DNA of 64,000 nt, from contig CM065318.1 of the NCBI GenBank assembly GCA_033032175.1, positions 9,238,001 through 9,302,000 of the forward strand. Direction: 5' to 3'. The translations under genes were made by a program, and so were the position numbers. This document shows, piece by piece, positions 53,609 to 63,775 of this stretch. The notes under the pieces were generated by a model. It made no database searches. It was not told where the DNA came from and saw only the letters and a list, made by a program, of their open reading frames with translations. The number at the start of each line of letters is the position of its first letter. The first letter of the stretch is position 1. The stretch is from Saturnia japonica. Taxonomy: Eukaryota > Arthropoda > Insecta > Lepidoptera > Saturniidae.

Positions 53609-54631
53609 TTAATACAAAGTATGGCCTCCTCTGCTATTCAGAACTTGTCGGCAACGATTATTCATTGAATTAATGAGACTGTTTATGTCATCTTGCGGTA
53701 TTCGCTCCCAATGGAATTGTAGCAAATCCTTCAGCTGTTGGGTTGTTGTCGCTCCGTCCAAGTCCTTCAAAACACGTCTCTGGAGCATGTCCCATGCGTG
53801 CTCGACGGGGTTGAGATCTGGCGATTGTGCAGGCCAGGGTAATACCCGGATGTTCTCCGTTGCAAAGTATTCACTGGTTCGCCGAGCTGTATGTGAACGT
53901 GCATTGTCATGCATTAACCTAAAATCGGAGCCAAAGGTTTGTGCAAATGGGTAGACATAAGGTCTGAGAATATCCTCAATGTAATTTTCAGCATTCATGT
54001 TTCCATTTACAAAAACGAGCTCTGTTCGCCTGTTCTTCATAATACCCGCCCATAACATAACTGTTGAGCCAATGTATGGATGAACTTCCTGAACGCACCT
54101 GAGCCTTTCAGTATTTTCGGGCCGACGATACACTCGCACCCTTCTTGTATCAGGCTTAAACCCGAATCGCGACTCATCGAAAAACATAAGTTTATCCCAT
54201 TGTTCCTGGGTCCATGTTATGCGTTCTCTACACCATTCATATCGACGAGCGCGATTCCCGTGACGTATCGGTGGGCACCTGATTGGGCGTCGAGCTCGTA
54301 GGCCGTACTCATGCAGTCGATTTCGCACAGTTTGAGGACTTACATCAACACCACTTGAAATTTGTAGCCTCAAACTTATCTCTCGAGCGGTTAACATCGG
54401 CTGGCGTCTTGCAGTCAGTTGTATGTACCGGTCTTACCGAGTGGTTGTACTCCTTTTACGGCCTGGATGCTGTTCAGCGGGTTCTCCTGTATTATTGTAG
54501 CGCTGCCAAAGACGACAAATAACACTTCTATGAATGCCAAAATGTCGAGATACCGGAGATTGATTACTTCCCGCTTGCAACATCCCTACAGCTCTTTGCA
54601 TTTCATCTGCCATCAAATGACGTCGCTTCAT
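53609..54631 (-). pseudogene. Tc1-like transposase (DD34E) with a single nonsense codon
   Basis: The likely start is ATG at 54629-54631 (MKRRHLMADEMQ). Residues 1-60 or so form a helix-turn-helix region (SPVSRHFGIHRSVICRLWQR), then GRKRSTTTR. TAA at 54434-54436 interrupts, and the same frame continues with DRYIQLTARRQPMLTAREIS and a second DNA-binding part (VSPQTVRNRLHEYGLRARRP). The catalytic domain shows MFFDESRF, LMHDNARSHTA and WPAQSPDLNPVEHAWD, with 34 residues between the second Asp and the Glu, so the triad is complete. It ends GGHTLY and TAA at 53609-53611. Total length is 340 codons plus stop, normal for Tc1 transposase. TAA is one C-to-T change from CAA. The 3' part alone (from MLTAREIS, 54397) could still give a catalytic-domain fragment. 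Confidence 0.9.
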
Positions 54632-54866
54632 GACGTAAAGAAAATCTAACAATTCAATTTTCTCGCTAACTTTATTTAAATGTTTGGTAAAACTATAAAA
54701 TCAAGACTAAACGTAGCAATTAAAACGCACTTAAATTCAAACAAATTCGCAGTCATTTGAATTTTATAAAAAAACAAAACATAATCAAATATTTTTTTTA
54801 CAACCAGCCAGTATGTCATCAATAACAAAAAAGTTTACTTACCTTCGCACTTTGTTTGAATAAATA

Positions 54867-55515
54867 CAGTGTAAACTCTTTATAATGTTATCCTTTATAA
54901 CGATAAACTCCCTATAACGTTGAAGTGAGCCCAACTTGATTGGTTTGCGTTAAAACCCACATATTGAAACACTCTTTATAGCGATACGCCATTCTCTATT
55001 ACGAAGAAATGTGTTCTTATTTTTAGACAATAAATATTTATTATCGGTATTATTGTTTATTATCAGGTAACAAAAGACTTTGAAGCTCCGAAACATCCGA
55101 GGTCGGTCTAGCTTTTGTTATCCTTAATTGCCTTGAACACGTGCAGTATGACGCATTGTTTTCTCGGAAGTGATGGTCTTCGACCAAGCATACTGGGTAC
55201 CTATCGTATTATCAGTCGTAAACCTACTTTGAAACTGTTAACATGGCCAGTAAACGGAAAGCGATTAGTGTTAGATTAGATATGAATAGAATACATAAAA
55301 TAATAAAAAACAAGTACTGGCATAGCAAAAAACGTCAGACAAAGTTATCAGACTATATCTGTAAACAATAATTTATAAGCATTTATGATCTAAGACATAC
55401 ATATTAAAAATTCTTATTAATTTGGTTGTTTTTTGGTCACTCCATATAACGATAACTCTCTATAACGACAAAAAATGCTCAGTCCCTTGAGTTTCGTTAT
55501 AAAGAGTTTACACTG
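54867..55515 (+). mobile_element. 649 bp pogo/Tigger-type non-autonomous element nested in the Tc1 copy
   Basis: Perfect terminal repeats CAGTGTAAACTCTTTATAA at 54867-54885 and in reverse at 55497-55515 are each flanked by TA (54865-54866 and 55516-55517). The CAGTG start with TA target fits the pogo/Tigger branch. TATAACG words are repeated inside both ends (CTCCCTATAACG, CTCTATAACGAC), extending the inverted symmetry. At 55243 an ATG opens a 42-codon frame beginning MASKRKAIS, the usual N-terminus of Tigger-type transposases, but it soon loses similarity and stops. The element is an internal-deletion derivative moved by an enzyme encoded elsewhere. Confidence 0.85.
55243..55371 (+). pseudogene. 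Remnant N-terminus of a Tigger-type transposase
   Basis: The frame starts MASKRKAISVRLDMNRIHK and ends at a stop after LSDYICKQ. MASKRKAIS is typical of the first residues of pogo/Tigger (CENP-B-like) transposases, where a helix-turn-helix follows; here the following residues do not fit that fold. It is too short to act as a DNA-binding protein. Confidence 0.5.
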
Positions 55516-55859
55516 TATTTAGAAATTAATTAATATAAATGGAAAAAATTGTACTATCACGCATGTTGCTTAGACTTTTTTGATGTGTGTATTTAACCGT
55601 TTTTAATTAAGTACATTGATATACATAAATATTTAATTACTATTATTCTAAGATTCTTCGTTGGTTTATTGAAGCATAATTGGCTTTAGGCTAATCCTAT
55701 TAAGCGAGCAATTATGAAGGTAATTGATTTCTCGAAAACGGCTGTAACTATTGCGATGAAATTTTGTATTTAGTTTTTCTTTTATTAGCCATAATTTTTT
55801 TTTAAATACCTAATACGTCCCTCAGTCCTAGTACTATTCTGCTTAATAAAACCCTTGTG

Positions 55860-56232
55860 TAATTATAACCTAAAAATATTTATTAAATTATTTACAGCTT
55901 GCATACATTGCACACACATAGCTTGTACAAACATTGTAGCATTTGGAATAAGAGAATACTTTCTACTTACATTAATAGTGAAGTATGTAATAAGTAACAA
56001 TGTCCTCGAGGAAACATGATGACGTCACAATATCTTGCACACTAACACACTGTCACTAAATATGAGTATTTAATAATTCAGTCCAAAGAACACATCACAC
56101 TGAAACACTGCAGTTTACTGTCTGTTCATGAATCAAATATAATTGTAATGAACTATGAATTTACGTTTCTTCTTTATGTGACGCCAACGTTGGCCATTGT
56201 CTGAAGCTGGAGTCCATTATGACCATAAATAT
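55860..56232 (-). other. Candidate terminal exon of an unidentified minus-strand gene (coding end plus 3' UTR)
   Basis: On the minus strand a pyrimidine-rich acceptor (TTTTCTTCTTTTCACAG, AG at 56233-56234) precedes exon position 56232. In one phase the exon reads IYGHNGLQLQTMANVGVT, then TAA at 56174-56176. A second phase is also open for 23 codons, starting IFMVIMDSS and ending at TAA at 56162-56164. The following 290 bases contain no repeat known to me, and AATAAA lies at 55879-55884, so a 3' end near 55860 is plausible. Base composition of the coding part is more balanced than nearby. The protein is not recognised and no upstream exon was found to the right end of the window. It lies between the Tc1 element and a LINE remnant. 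Confidence 0.4.
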
Positions 56233-56394
56233 CTGTGAAAAGAAGAAAACAAATAATTACGGTATTTGTTAAACATTAGTTACACGCTTATAATAAACAA
56301 TTAAAACCAGAAAATTGATTATACGCATAATGTTATAAAATAAACATCGTTTTTGTATAGAGAAAATGTTTTATTTCACGAGTATTTTGCTTAT

Positions 56395-56800
56395 CATTAT
56401 CATCATCTCAGCCGAAAGGCGTCCACTGATGGACATAGACACTCCCCAATAATCGCAATAATGAGCGATTCTGCGTTGATTGCATCCAGCGGGGTCCTGC
56501 AACTTTCACAAGGTCACTATGTCCACCTTGTGGCAGGTCTGCCCACGCTACGTACTTCGGTACGTGGTCACTACTCAAGAATTCTTCAGCCCCATCAGCT
56601 ATCCGTCCTACGGGCAATATGCCCCGCCCCGCCCATTGTATGAGTGCCGGTTCAGAATATCATTAGCCCATCTCACCCCGTAATTGTTGTAAAAGGCGAC
56701 TGAGGGATTAGCCGAAGAACGGGCAGCAGGGTTCTTCAAGTATTTTTCTGTAGCTAAACTACTATCGTCAACCCATCTGTCAAGCGTGGCGATTTCGGAA
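56395..56800 (-). mobile_element. LINE ORF2 C-terminus, diverged copy, plus an adjoining LINE-type segment
   Basis: The minus-strand reading of 56408-56617 gives AEEFLSSDHVPKYVAW, GGHSDLVKVAGPRWMQSTQN and GSVYVHQWTPFG, aligning with the end of the 34.4 kb LINE (VAG.RW.QAAQDRS....GEAYVQQWTS.G). CATCATCTCAGCCGAAAGGC marks the 3' tail. Bases 56690-56800 (GTAAAAGGCGACTGAGGGAT, AGAACGGGCAGCAGGGTTCT, CATCTGTCAAGCGTGGCG) are a separate segment familiar from lepidopteran LINE or UTR sequence. All frames are broken. Confidence 0.6.
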
Positions 56801-56804
56801 AATC

Positions 56805-57000
56805 CCCCCTTTATGAATATGCAAAATTAATAAATACTAATCAATAATGAAATAATAAATACACGCGTCTAATCAGACTATACAACATAATTAATATTAT
56901 TGCTTTTTTTTTATAATTAAAAATAATTAGAAGTCGTAATTAATGTAATCGCACTTTGTATAATAATTAGAAATACTTTGGTTATTTGAAGTAATGAAGG
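56805..57000. other. No recognisable feature
   Basis: AT-rich spacer. Confidence 0.4.
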
Positions 57001-57002
57001 TC

Positions 57003-57215
57003 ACGTGGTAGCTGGTATGGACACCGTGTCGATCGACGTGAGTTCGAATCCCTACAATATACCTACCTAATAGAAGGAAAACATCGTGGTGAAAGCATGT
57101 CGTGGTGATAGGACTAACTACCACTCTCAAGTTCTAAATCTGTCGCCAAGCACCTATACGTGTGTTTAGGCAGCTGCACTTGAGAACCAGTCCCGCAATA
57201 ACCCATGAAGAATTA
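57003..57215 (+). mobile_element. SINE-3, 3'-truncated copy with head
   Basis: GGTAGCTGGTATGGACACCG, TGTCGATCGACGTGAGTTCG and AATCCC give a clear B box. Then AAGGAAAACATCGTGGTGAA, AATCTGTCGCCAAGCACC, GGCAGCTGCACTTGAGAACC and an A run. The last 80 bases of the family are absent. Confidence 0.75.
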
Positions 57216-57219
57216 AAAA

Positions 57220-57585
57220 AAAAAATGATACATAAGTTCGTTTCGTTTGTGGGAAATCATGCACACCACTAAGATACACGATTTATTGACTGAGTTATTT
57301 GTTTTACGTCAGATATTGATCGATCATTGGCCTTTGTCGAATTTTTTGCTATATTTAACTTATACTTCCCGACACGCGCTAACACTAAGAATACAATACT
57401 GAAGAATGAAAAGAGTGAAGCACGTATTTTTATATAGATTAATATACAGTAACTAATTATTTTTGTAATAAAATATCTTCACGATATATTACTAACGGAG
57501 TTAAGCAATTATTGTATATATTTGCGCTTAAAGTTTTATGTACCCAGGTAACTACAGTATAGGGTCCTCCAAAAAAACAGTGAAC
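57220..57585. other. No recognisable feature
   Basis: AT-rich, without ORF. Confidence 0.4.
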
Positions 57586-57587
57586 AA

Positions 57588-57690
57588 CTTTTTAAAGCGG
57601 CAATGCGTACGTGTGCTTCTAGTGTTGCAAGCGTCTGCGGTGACCGTTTATCATAAGGCAAACCGCATGCTTGTTTGCCACCATCGTAGT
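57588..57690 (+). mobile_element. LINE-tail family copy (forward)
   Basis: TTTAAAGCGGCAATGCGTAC, AGTGTTGCAAGCGTCTGCGG, TGACCGTTTATCATAAGGCA and AACCGCATGCTTGTTTGCCA. This is the clearest forward copy of the tail seen at 7.1(-), 24.7(-) and 25.6 kb. Confidence 0.65.
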
Positions 57691-57694
57691 ATAA

Positions 57695-59025
57695 ATCGAA
57701 TGCATTGACTCCATTGCCAATATTGTTCAATTTTTCCCTAGTTAATTTTGTCATGGTATGGTAAACCAAGTAAAAGTTAGTTACCTGCTTTATTTTATCC
57801 ACGAATTCATAAATAAGCCTTAAACCAAATTATATTTACCATTAATAACTTAGGAAATGATTTCAAATCACCTGATTTACTTCGTGCAAGACTATTTCCC
57901 AATGTATCTACAAGTTTATTATAATAACTGAGCTAAATAAGTAAGTAAAATGCAAGAATTGCTTATCGAATATGAATGTTTTTGGTAATGAATAATAATA
58001 CTAGTAATTTATTTAAGTCCAATATTAAAACAAAAGATTCTTATAACACCTGCATAAATAAAAGGTAAGTTCATTGTCTGAATAGTATGGGCCATCGGGT
58101 AGATAGCCTTCGTTTATATTTCGAACTAAAAATTGCATTATTTTTGTACTACTACCTACTTTCAAATGAATTCAAATGTAATGTATGTTACAAGTTACTA
58201 CCTATTGGTAATTTAATATATAGTTCTAATATAGTGTTAATTTAAGCAGATGCAAGTATAATGAAAAATGTACATAGGGCATGATATATCGTACTTTTTA
58301 GTAAAGGAAAATTTAAAATAAAAAATAAAAAAACTTTTGGGAATTCACGTTTTAGTAAATAAGAAATATCTAAAATTAATTTAAAACGCATTCCCTTTAT
58401 TTTTTCTTTTTACGATAGCAATTACCTGGACTTTATATATAAATTGAAAATAACAAAATTTCTGTCCAAGATACTAGAGATATAATATTATAGTTTAAAA
58501 ATTGGGTAATTGTAATGGGTTAGTAAAAAAAATTACTGAATAAAATTTACAAATATTGAAAAGCTATTTAAGAAAACCTAATATAACATGAATTTTGCAA
58601 ACGAACCCAATAAAGAATAAAGTTTGTTTATCTCACACGGCGACAAAAAAACCTATTAAAATGGATTTAAAAATAACAATAAACGATTACATGAATCGCT
58701 ACAATCTTACAACATCATCAAACGTTATCACATAATCTTCTGTAATTGTCTGTAGTGGAAGCGATAGCAGTAAAAAAAGATGAAATAATAAATAACGATT
58801 CTGTGGCTCTTTATTCTACATCTCCATTTACTTAATTACTACAAGAAGGTCTGTACAAACATTGTTTTAGAGATATAAAGATAGTAAACAGTTTTCTCTT
58901 AGTCATAAAATATTCTTTCAACAAAAGTTGTTTAATTTCTTTAGCTATCCATTTTACCTTTTGTTTCACCCTTGTTTTTACACAACAAATAAGATTGTTT
59001 ATCTAATCTTTTGAGATATATATTT
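57695..59025. other. AT-rich stretch without recognisable gene
   Basis: No ORF, repeat or end motif recognised. Confidence 0.45.
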
Positions 59026-59027
59026 TA

Positions 59028-59224
59028 CTAGCTGTGTCCCGCGGTTTCACCACTGTATAATTTAAAAGACACCTTCATAAAATCCTTAAATGTAGCCTAT
59101 GTGTTAATCCAGATTGTCAGCTACCTCCATAGCAAATCTCATGAAAATCGGTCCAGCCGTTTGAGCATCAGGAAGTAACAAACATATAAACACACAAACT
59201 TTCGCCTTTACAATATTAATAGGA
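59028..59224 (-). mobile_element. Helitron-type non-autonomous element, complete, 197 bp
   Basis: In reverse it begins TCCTATTAATATTGTAAAGG after a host A and ends ACCGCGGGACACAGCTAG before a host T. The body includes GGCGAAAGTTTGTGTGTTTA, CTCAAACGGCTGGACCGATT, TTCATGAGATTTGCTATGG and GCCTACATTTAAGG. This matches the layout of lepidopteran Helitron derivatives best of all copies in the window. Confidence 0.8.
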
Positions 59225-59229
59225 TAGTG

Positions 59230-60160
59230 TAACATTTAAGATGTCAGATTAGATTATGTAATATCTTCAGATAATTAGTTAATTTTGCCCTTATATACCT
59301 ATATATTTTATTTAAAACATTTGTCGAATTAAAAAGTTTTATATCTTCTTTTCTCGTTGTATATATACGAGTATCTAATACCATCTACTTAACATTTGCA
59401 TTAAGAACCTAAACAATGAATATTATATCCCTTGCAGTCACTTTTCATTGAGAGACAATGTCAATATTTCGGGGGGTCTAAATTCAATGGCACTGGTCCG
59501 ATTAGGATTCGCAATATTAATTTATTAATTTTAATATATTAGCAACAGATATTATAGTAGCTTTCTGCGCTTCCTCTCTATATAAACTTTAACCATGCCA
59601 AATCCCAGTCTTCCGTGCACGCAATACGCTCAATAAGGGCATAAAGTTTTTGCTTCACGTATTAATATAATGATTATATGTAAGTGAGTAATTCTTCTAT
59701 TTACATATATGTAATTGGTTTCTCGGAAATTGCTCCAACGATTTTAATGAAATTTTCTATTTAGATGTTTACCTAGACAGATGTTTTTCTTTTTTGTGAG
59801 AAACCGAGCACCCACAAATAATATGAGTTGAAAAGATTCGCTTAGATTTAGATTTCTTTTAGGGCGTCCTTTATAAATGTTAACAAGAAAATGACTACTG
59901 ATTTCAACAGGCTTCTTGGTGCAGAGGTAGTAAAACCAGGTAGGGTATTAAAACAAGGGGGTTCAATTTCTGTACTTATATCACTTTTTTTGCGATGACT
60001 AAGATTGTCCGTTTTATACCTGTGTGTTGAATATCAAAATATTTGGTTATCATAATAGATAGGATCCTAGTAAGAACTTCCTACAAATTATGTTTAGTTT
60101 GGCATCGAAACACCTCACCACCACAAAAAAGAAGTTATTGCAATATTACTTGTAACTAGC
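59230..60160. other. AT-rich stretch; possible SINE head at 59925-59985
   Basis: CTTCTTGGTGCAGAGGTAGT and AAGGGGGTTCAATTTCTG resemble A- and B-box-like elements, about 40 bases apart, but no known SINE body follows. 59700-59770 shares TTTCTCGGAAA and CAACGATTTTAATGAAAT with 11120-11170. Confidence 0.35.
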
Positions 60161-60165
60161 TGTAC

Positions 60166-60490
60166 CCGTGGCTGCGCTCGCGTGGACTACAGAATGCCGG
60201 CGATCGGCCATACGCGCGCTTCATGGTACCTAGACTCTCCCCCGCGTTTATTTGAAAGAAAATAATGGAACCCTAATTCTTTACAAAGTAACCTAAATTA
60301 CTTCTTAAATAAAATCCACTCAAAATCAGTTCAACGGTTTCGGAGATAGCCTGAAACAAACAGACGTACAAAAATTTTATAAAGTGTTTTTTGTTATAAC
60401 TTTGTTGTTATACTTTCATATGCATAAGTATAGTAAAAAACAATTATTTTGACAATACACACAGACACTTCAATTTTATGTAATTGTATA
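60166..60490 (-). mobile_element. Helitron-like element (ACTAGCTGTACCCGTGGCTG end)
   Basis: The left end AACTAGCTGTACCCGTGGCT, GCGCTCGCGTGGACTACAG is a classic terminus of this group; in reverse it ends CAGCTAG before T. Inside: AATCAGTTCAACGGTTTCGG, AGATAGCCTGAAACAAACAG. It ends with ATTTTATGTAATTGTATAGA near 60490. Confidence 0.65.
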
Positions 60491-60494
60491 GATT

Positions 60495-60900
60495 TTAGAA
60501 CTATCCTAATAATAAAATGTATCTACGTGATATTTTTCTATTGTATCGCATTTCTTAAAGTTTAGACTGTGTTATTATACCCATTATCGTAGCCTAAAAC
60601 ATAATATAACTATAATATACATAAAATGGTCTATTATTAAACGTGTTAATAAACCACAAACATATACAGGCACGGTAGTTACCTATCACTTTAGGCATGA
60701 TTACATGAATCACTTGTATTAAGTGGATGCTTGTTTTAATGATTGACATTTGACTGCTTTAGTTTACAGCAACCTTGACGCTAGTTTTACGCGTGATAAT
60801 AATTATCGTAAGCTTTTATTAATAAATACAATGAAATATTAAATATAAATAAAAATAAATAAATTTATTAATAGAGACCACCCAAACGTATGATAAGTAC
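60495..60900. other. No recognisable feature
   Basis: AT-rich, no ORF. Confidence 0.4.
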
Positions 60901-60907
60901 TATATAA

Positions 60908-61195
60908 TACTAGCGCTTTTCCTGCGGTTTCGCTCGCGTCAAAGTTGAGTTATGTACCATTCTAACTTAATAAATAACAATTTTCGTAGATCTATCTTCA
61001 AAAATTACGGACTTTCATAAGAACTTTCACTCCCTTTTTCATCAACTTAGTGCTCCCTTCTTAAACCTTCTTTTGCTCACCTACAGACCCTACAGTATAA
61101 AAGGAAATCAGAGTCAAATTTTCACGGTCCAAGCCCAAGAGTTTGAGCTGTGCATTGATATATCAGTCAGTAAGTTAGTTGTCCTTTTTTATAGC
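60908..61195 (-). mobile_element. Helitron-like family C, best copy
   Basis: ATACTAGCGCTTTTCCTGCG, GTTTCGCTCGCGTCAAAGTT, GAGTTATGTACC then ATCTATCTTCAAAAATTACG, ATTTTCACGGTCCAAGCCC and GTGCATTGATATATCAGTCA, GTAAGTTAGTTGTCC. It shares its order with 20925-21175 (opposite orientation) and 28505-28630. Confidence 0.65.
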
Positions 61196-61199
61196 TCAT

Positions 61200-61655
61200 G
61201 TGATCGTTAGCGGGAGTTCTTAAAAATAATGAAAAAACATTTTAATAGTTTTGGACCCTACAGCAATATATCATAAGAAGTTTTGAAAGTATAATATTAG
61301 AACCTTAATTATTGAAATTTGTCAAGTAAATTTTCGTCACAAGAATAGTTGTATCTCTTTGTTCATCAGTCAAATCTCATTCTAATGTCGGTGGTTCAGT
61401 GTTACTAGGGAAATAGTTAAATTAAAAGCTAACAAAATATAACAAAAATTGTACAAATCATTGTAAATAATTTAAATCTAAGATACAACTATTTATTGCA
61501 TAATTCGAAATATCTAATAAAAAATAAATTCTAACAATAATTTTTATTTTTATTATACCTATTACTGCAGTAAGCCTAAATCATCAAAATTGTTGTTTTG
61601 ACGTCATGTGTGTTTTTAATGACAAAGCTTTTCTAAATAAAATCCTAAGGTCTCA
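61200..61655. other. No recognisable feature
   Basis: AT-rich. Confidence 0.4.
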
Positions 61656-61659
61656 GGAA

Positions 61660-61870
61660 CTTTTGAATACATTTGGCAACACTGAGTGTATCGAACACGA
61701 AACAGACGATCACGCCTGACAGCTGTTCCCGGTGCCGACATAATGGTATTGAATATTCTATTCCTGGTTGCTTCGAACGTATTGGAACAGAATTATATTC
61801 ATTTTCTACCATTGCTGCTTGGGTGGTCACCTCAATAACATATCTATACATTTTTAAAATAATAAAGAAT
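61660..61870. other. Patch with ORFs open on both strands, unassigned
   Basis: A plus-strand frame from 61673 (MATLSVSNTKQTITPDSCS) and a minus-strand frame 61645-61851 (MVENEYNSVPIRSKQPGI inside) overlap in a more GC-balanced patch. Overlap on both strands usually means the patch is a GC-balanced repeat rather than two genes. No domain recognised. Confidence 0.3.
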
Positions 61871-61929
61871 GTCTTTATTATATTGGTTTTATTTGGACCT
61901 ATAAATTTAGCGATTTACATCCATTAACA

Positions 61930-62295
61930 CGTCACAATGTTGGTAAACAAATATTATTTTATATGGCACTTTTATAATATAAACTTTATAGTCATAGTCG
62001 CATGTATGCAAAAAAGTGTATATAAGACTTGGCTATAAGAATATACTAAAAATGGAAATAGACTAACAATATAACAATTATTATTTAGTCGAAAACTAAT
62101 CAAGAAAATCCCGCTGTAATGATTCGATTTCTAATCAATAATCTTACATAATTTTATGAGATTTAGTGGGCGCTACCCACTCTGAATATTTTCATCTATA
62201 TAATATAAAAACATATTAATGATGTAATCACAGAAACAACCCAATCTTAATCTTTTTAATCTCTTGTTTACAAAAGTAGGTATATAAAAAAAAAT
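61930..62295. other. No recognisable feature
   Basis: AT-rich. Confidence 0.4.
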
Positions 62296-62304
62296 ACATC
62301 TACA

Positions 62305-62480
62305 TCTATACTACTATCATTAGAGGTAAAGTTTGTGTGTTTATAGGAGGTAATCTCTGGAATTCATTTTTTTTTATTATTTCAACAATAAGAAACTAAG
62401 TTATCCCCGAGTGATATAACCTTATTTTTATTAAATTTTATAGTTTAAATAATGCAAACAAAGTCACGTGCGGTAATTAC
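62305..62480 (+). mobile_element. Degraded Helitron-like element
   Basis: ATCTATACTACTATCATTAG, AGGTAAAGTTTGTGTGTTTA and, at the right, ATGCAAACAAAGTCACGTGC then GGTAATT. The start resembles the usual TCTATACTAATATTA..AAAGTTTGT, and the right part resembles the GAAGTCGCG..CGGG end, but CTAG is lost. Confidence 0.5.
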
Positions 62481-62484
62481 ATAG

Positions 62485-63460
62485 TATTTAATATACCTAC
62501 TTAAATGATAATAAATTGTTTAGTATAAATAATGACATACGCATAGTATATTTACGTCATCAATCGTAATCAACTTGGAAAGTAAATACCTATGACTGTA
62601 TATATTATTATATAAGTACGTATAAAGAGTATTTTACTTTATTAATTCCAATGGTATTTTATAAATAAATAAGGCATTGACGCTTTTTACATGCCATCGT
62701 GAATGGTAGGCAATTGTCCTCAGTTCAGTTTCGACTTGATACCGGCATGAGTGAGAAGAAACTTTTATCCTTTTCTGACAACAGAGTTTCCGCCTTACGC
62801 TGTAATTTCCTATCTCTTTTGTTTCAACATACTGATATCAAAATTTGTAACGTTTTCAAATTGCTTTTAGTGAAAGTATAAAGCGTCTATTTATAAAACG
62901 TAATTGATTACTTTGTTTTAATTTCCTGTGTCTAAGAGCCTTCTAATGCTATCAAAAATGTGTAATTTGGTTAAAGGTTATTTGATGTGGTACATGTAAT
63001 GGCGCGTTTGAATGGGAGTAGGTGACTCTCTACAACTACATACACTCACTACTTTACGTGTGTTAGTATCAGCGTGGTTTCTTACCTAACCTTAAAGGTA
63101 ATTTGTGAATACCAGGGAACTCACTTATGAACTTAACAATTCTGTAAAACTAAATTTTAAATCCATTGTTAAAATATATTTATTTTGTAAATAATTTCAT
63201 AAAAACAGAATAGTTAAATAACATTGATATTTAATTTTATTTCATTTTTTTGTCGTTTTTATTTATTCATATTTCGATATAAAACATAATTTAATTAATT
63301 TTTTTCACATCTGCCAGGCGCGTAGACGTCCCATGACGTTTCACATTTTATTATTTATTTTAAAATGTTATCAACCGCATTGTGTTTAATATGTCCTTAC
63401 ATATAAAATTAGCTTTTTATATGGAAAAAGTAAAACGAAAAAAATATTATGAAATTATAC
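62485..63460. other. No recognisable gene
   Basis: AT-rich, with a 60-codon ORF at 62699-62881 lacking any domain. Confidence 0.4.
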
Positions 63461-63639
63461 ATTTAATCAATCGAATCATTATTATCTATGCACTTTCACC
63501 ATTTTATAGGTAGCTGCTACCTAGAACAACAATAATGCTGAAAACATTGTGGGAGCGAGAATCAATAAAATGTTTGAAGGCGATTTAGACAGCCTCGTCG
63601 GAATTGAATTTTTTTCCTTGCTAGGAATTGTCCAAATTC

Positions 63640-63775
63640 CGAAAAAAGTGGTAACATTGATTAACTCCTTTGAAAGTATATAAATAACTTGTTTTGTTCA
63701 TCATTCGATGGTTTCCGTAACACTTTATATAAACGTTATAAAGCATCGCCCACGTGCGAAAATTATATAGATATC
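63640..63775 (+). promoter_or_regulatory. Weak TATA-initiator-like arrangement
   Basis: TATATAAATAAC at about 63678 is followed about 25 to 30 bases later by TTCATCATTCG, which could serve as an arthropod initiator, and by CCCACGTGCG (E-box) near 63749. Such combinations arise by chance in AT-rich DNA, and no ORF follows before the window ends. Confidence 0.15.

Larger units (their letters stand above)
53340..55589 (-). mobile_element. Tc1-like transposon with complete ends, carrying a nested pogo/Tigger-type element
   Basis: Terminal inverted repeats of 28 bp lie at 53340-53367 (CACTCATCAAAAAAGTCTAA, then GCAACATG) and, in reverse, at 55562-55589, with one mismatch. TA flanks both ends (53338-53339 and 55590-55591). 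Total length is 2250 bp; after removing the nested 649 bp element and its TA duplication it is about 1.6 kb, normal for Tc1. The transposase runs on the minus strand. The near-identity of the ends and the single nonsense codon point to recent activity. Confidence 0.9.
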
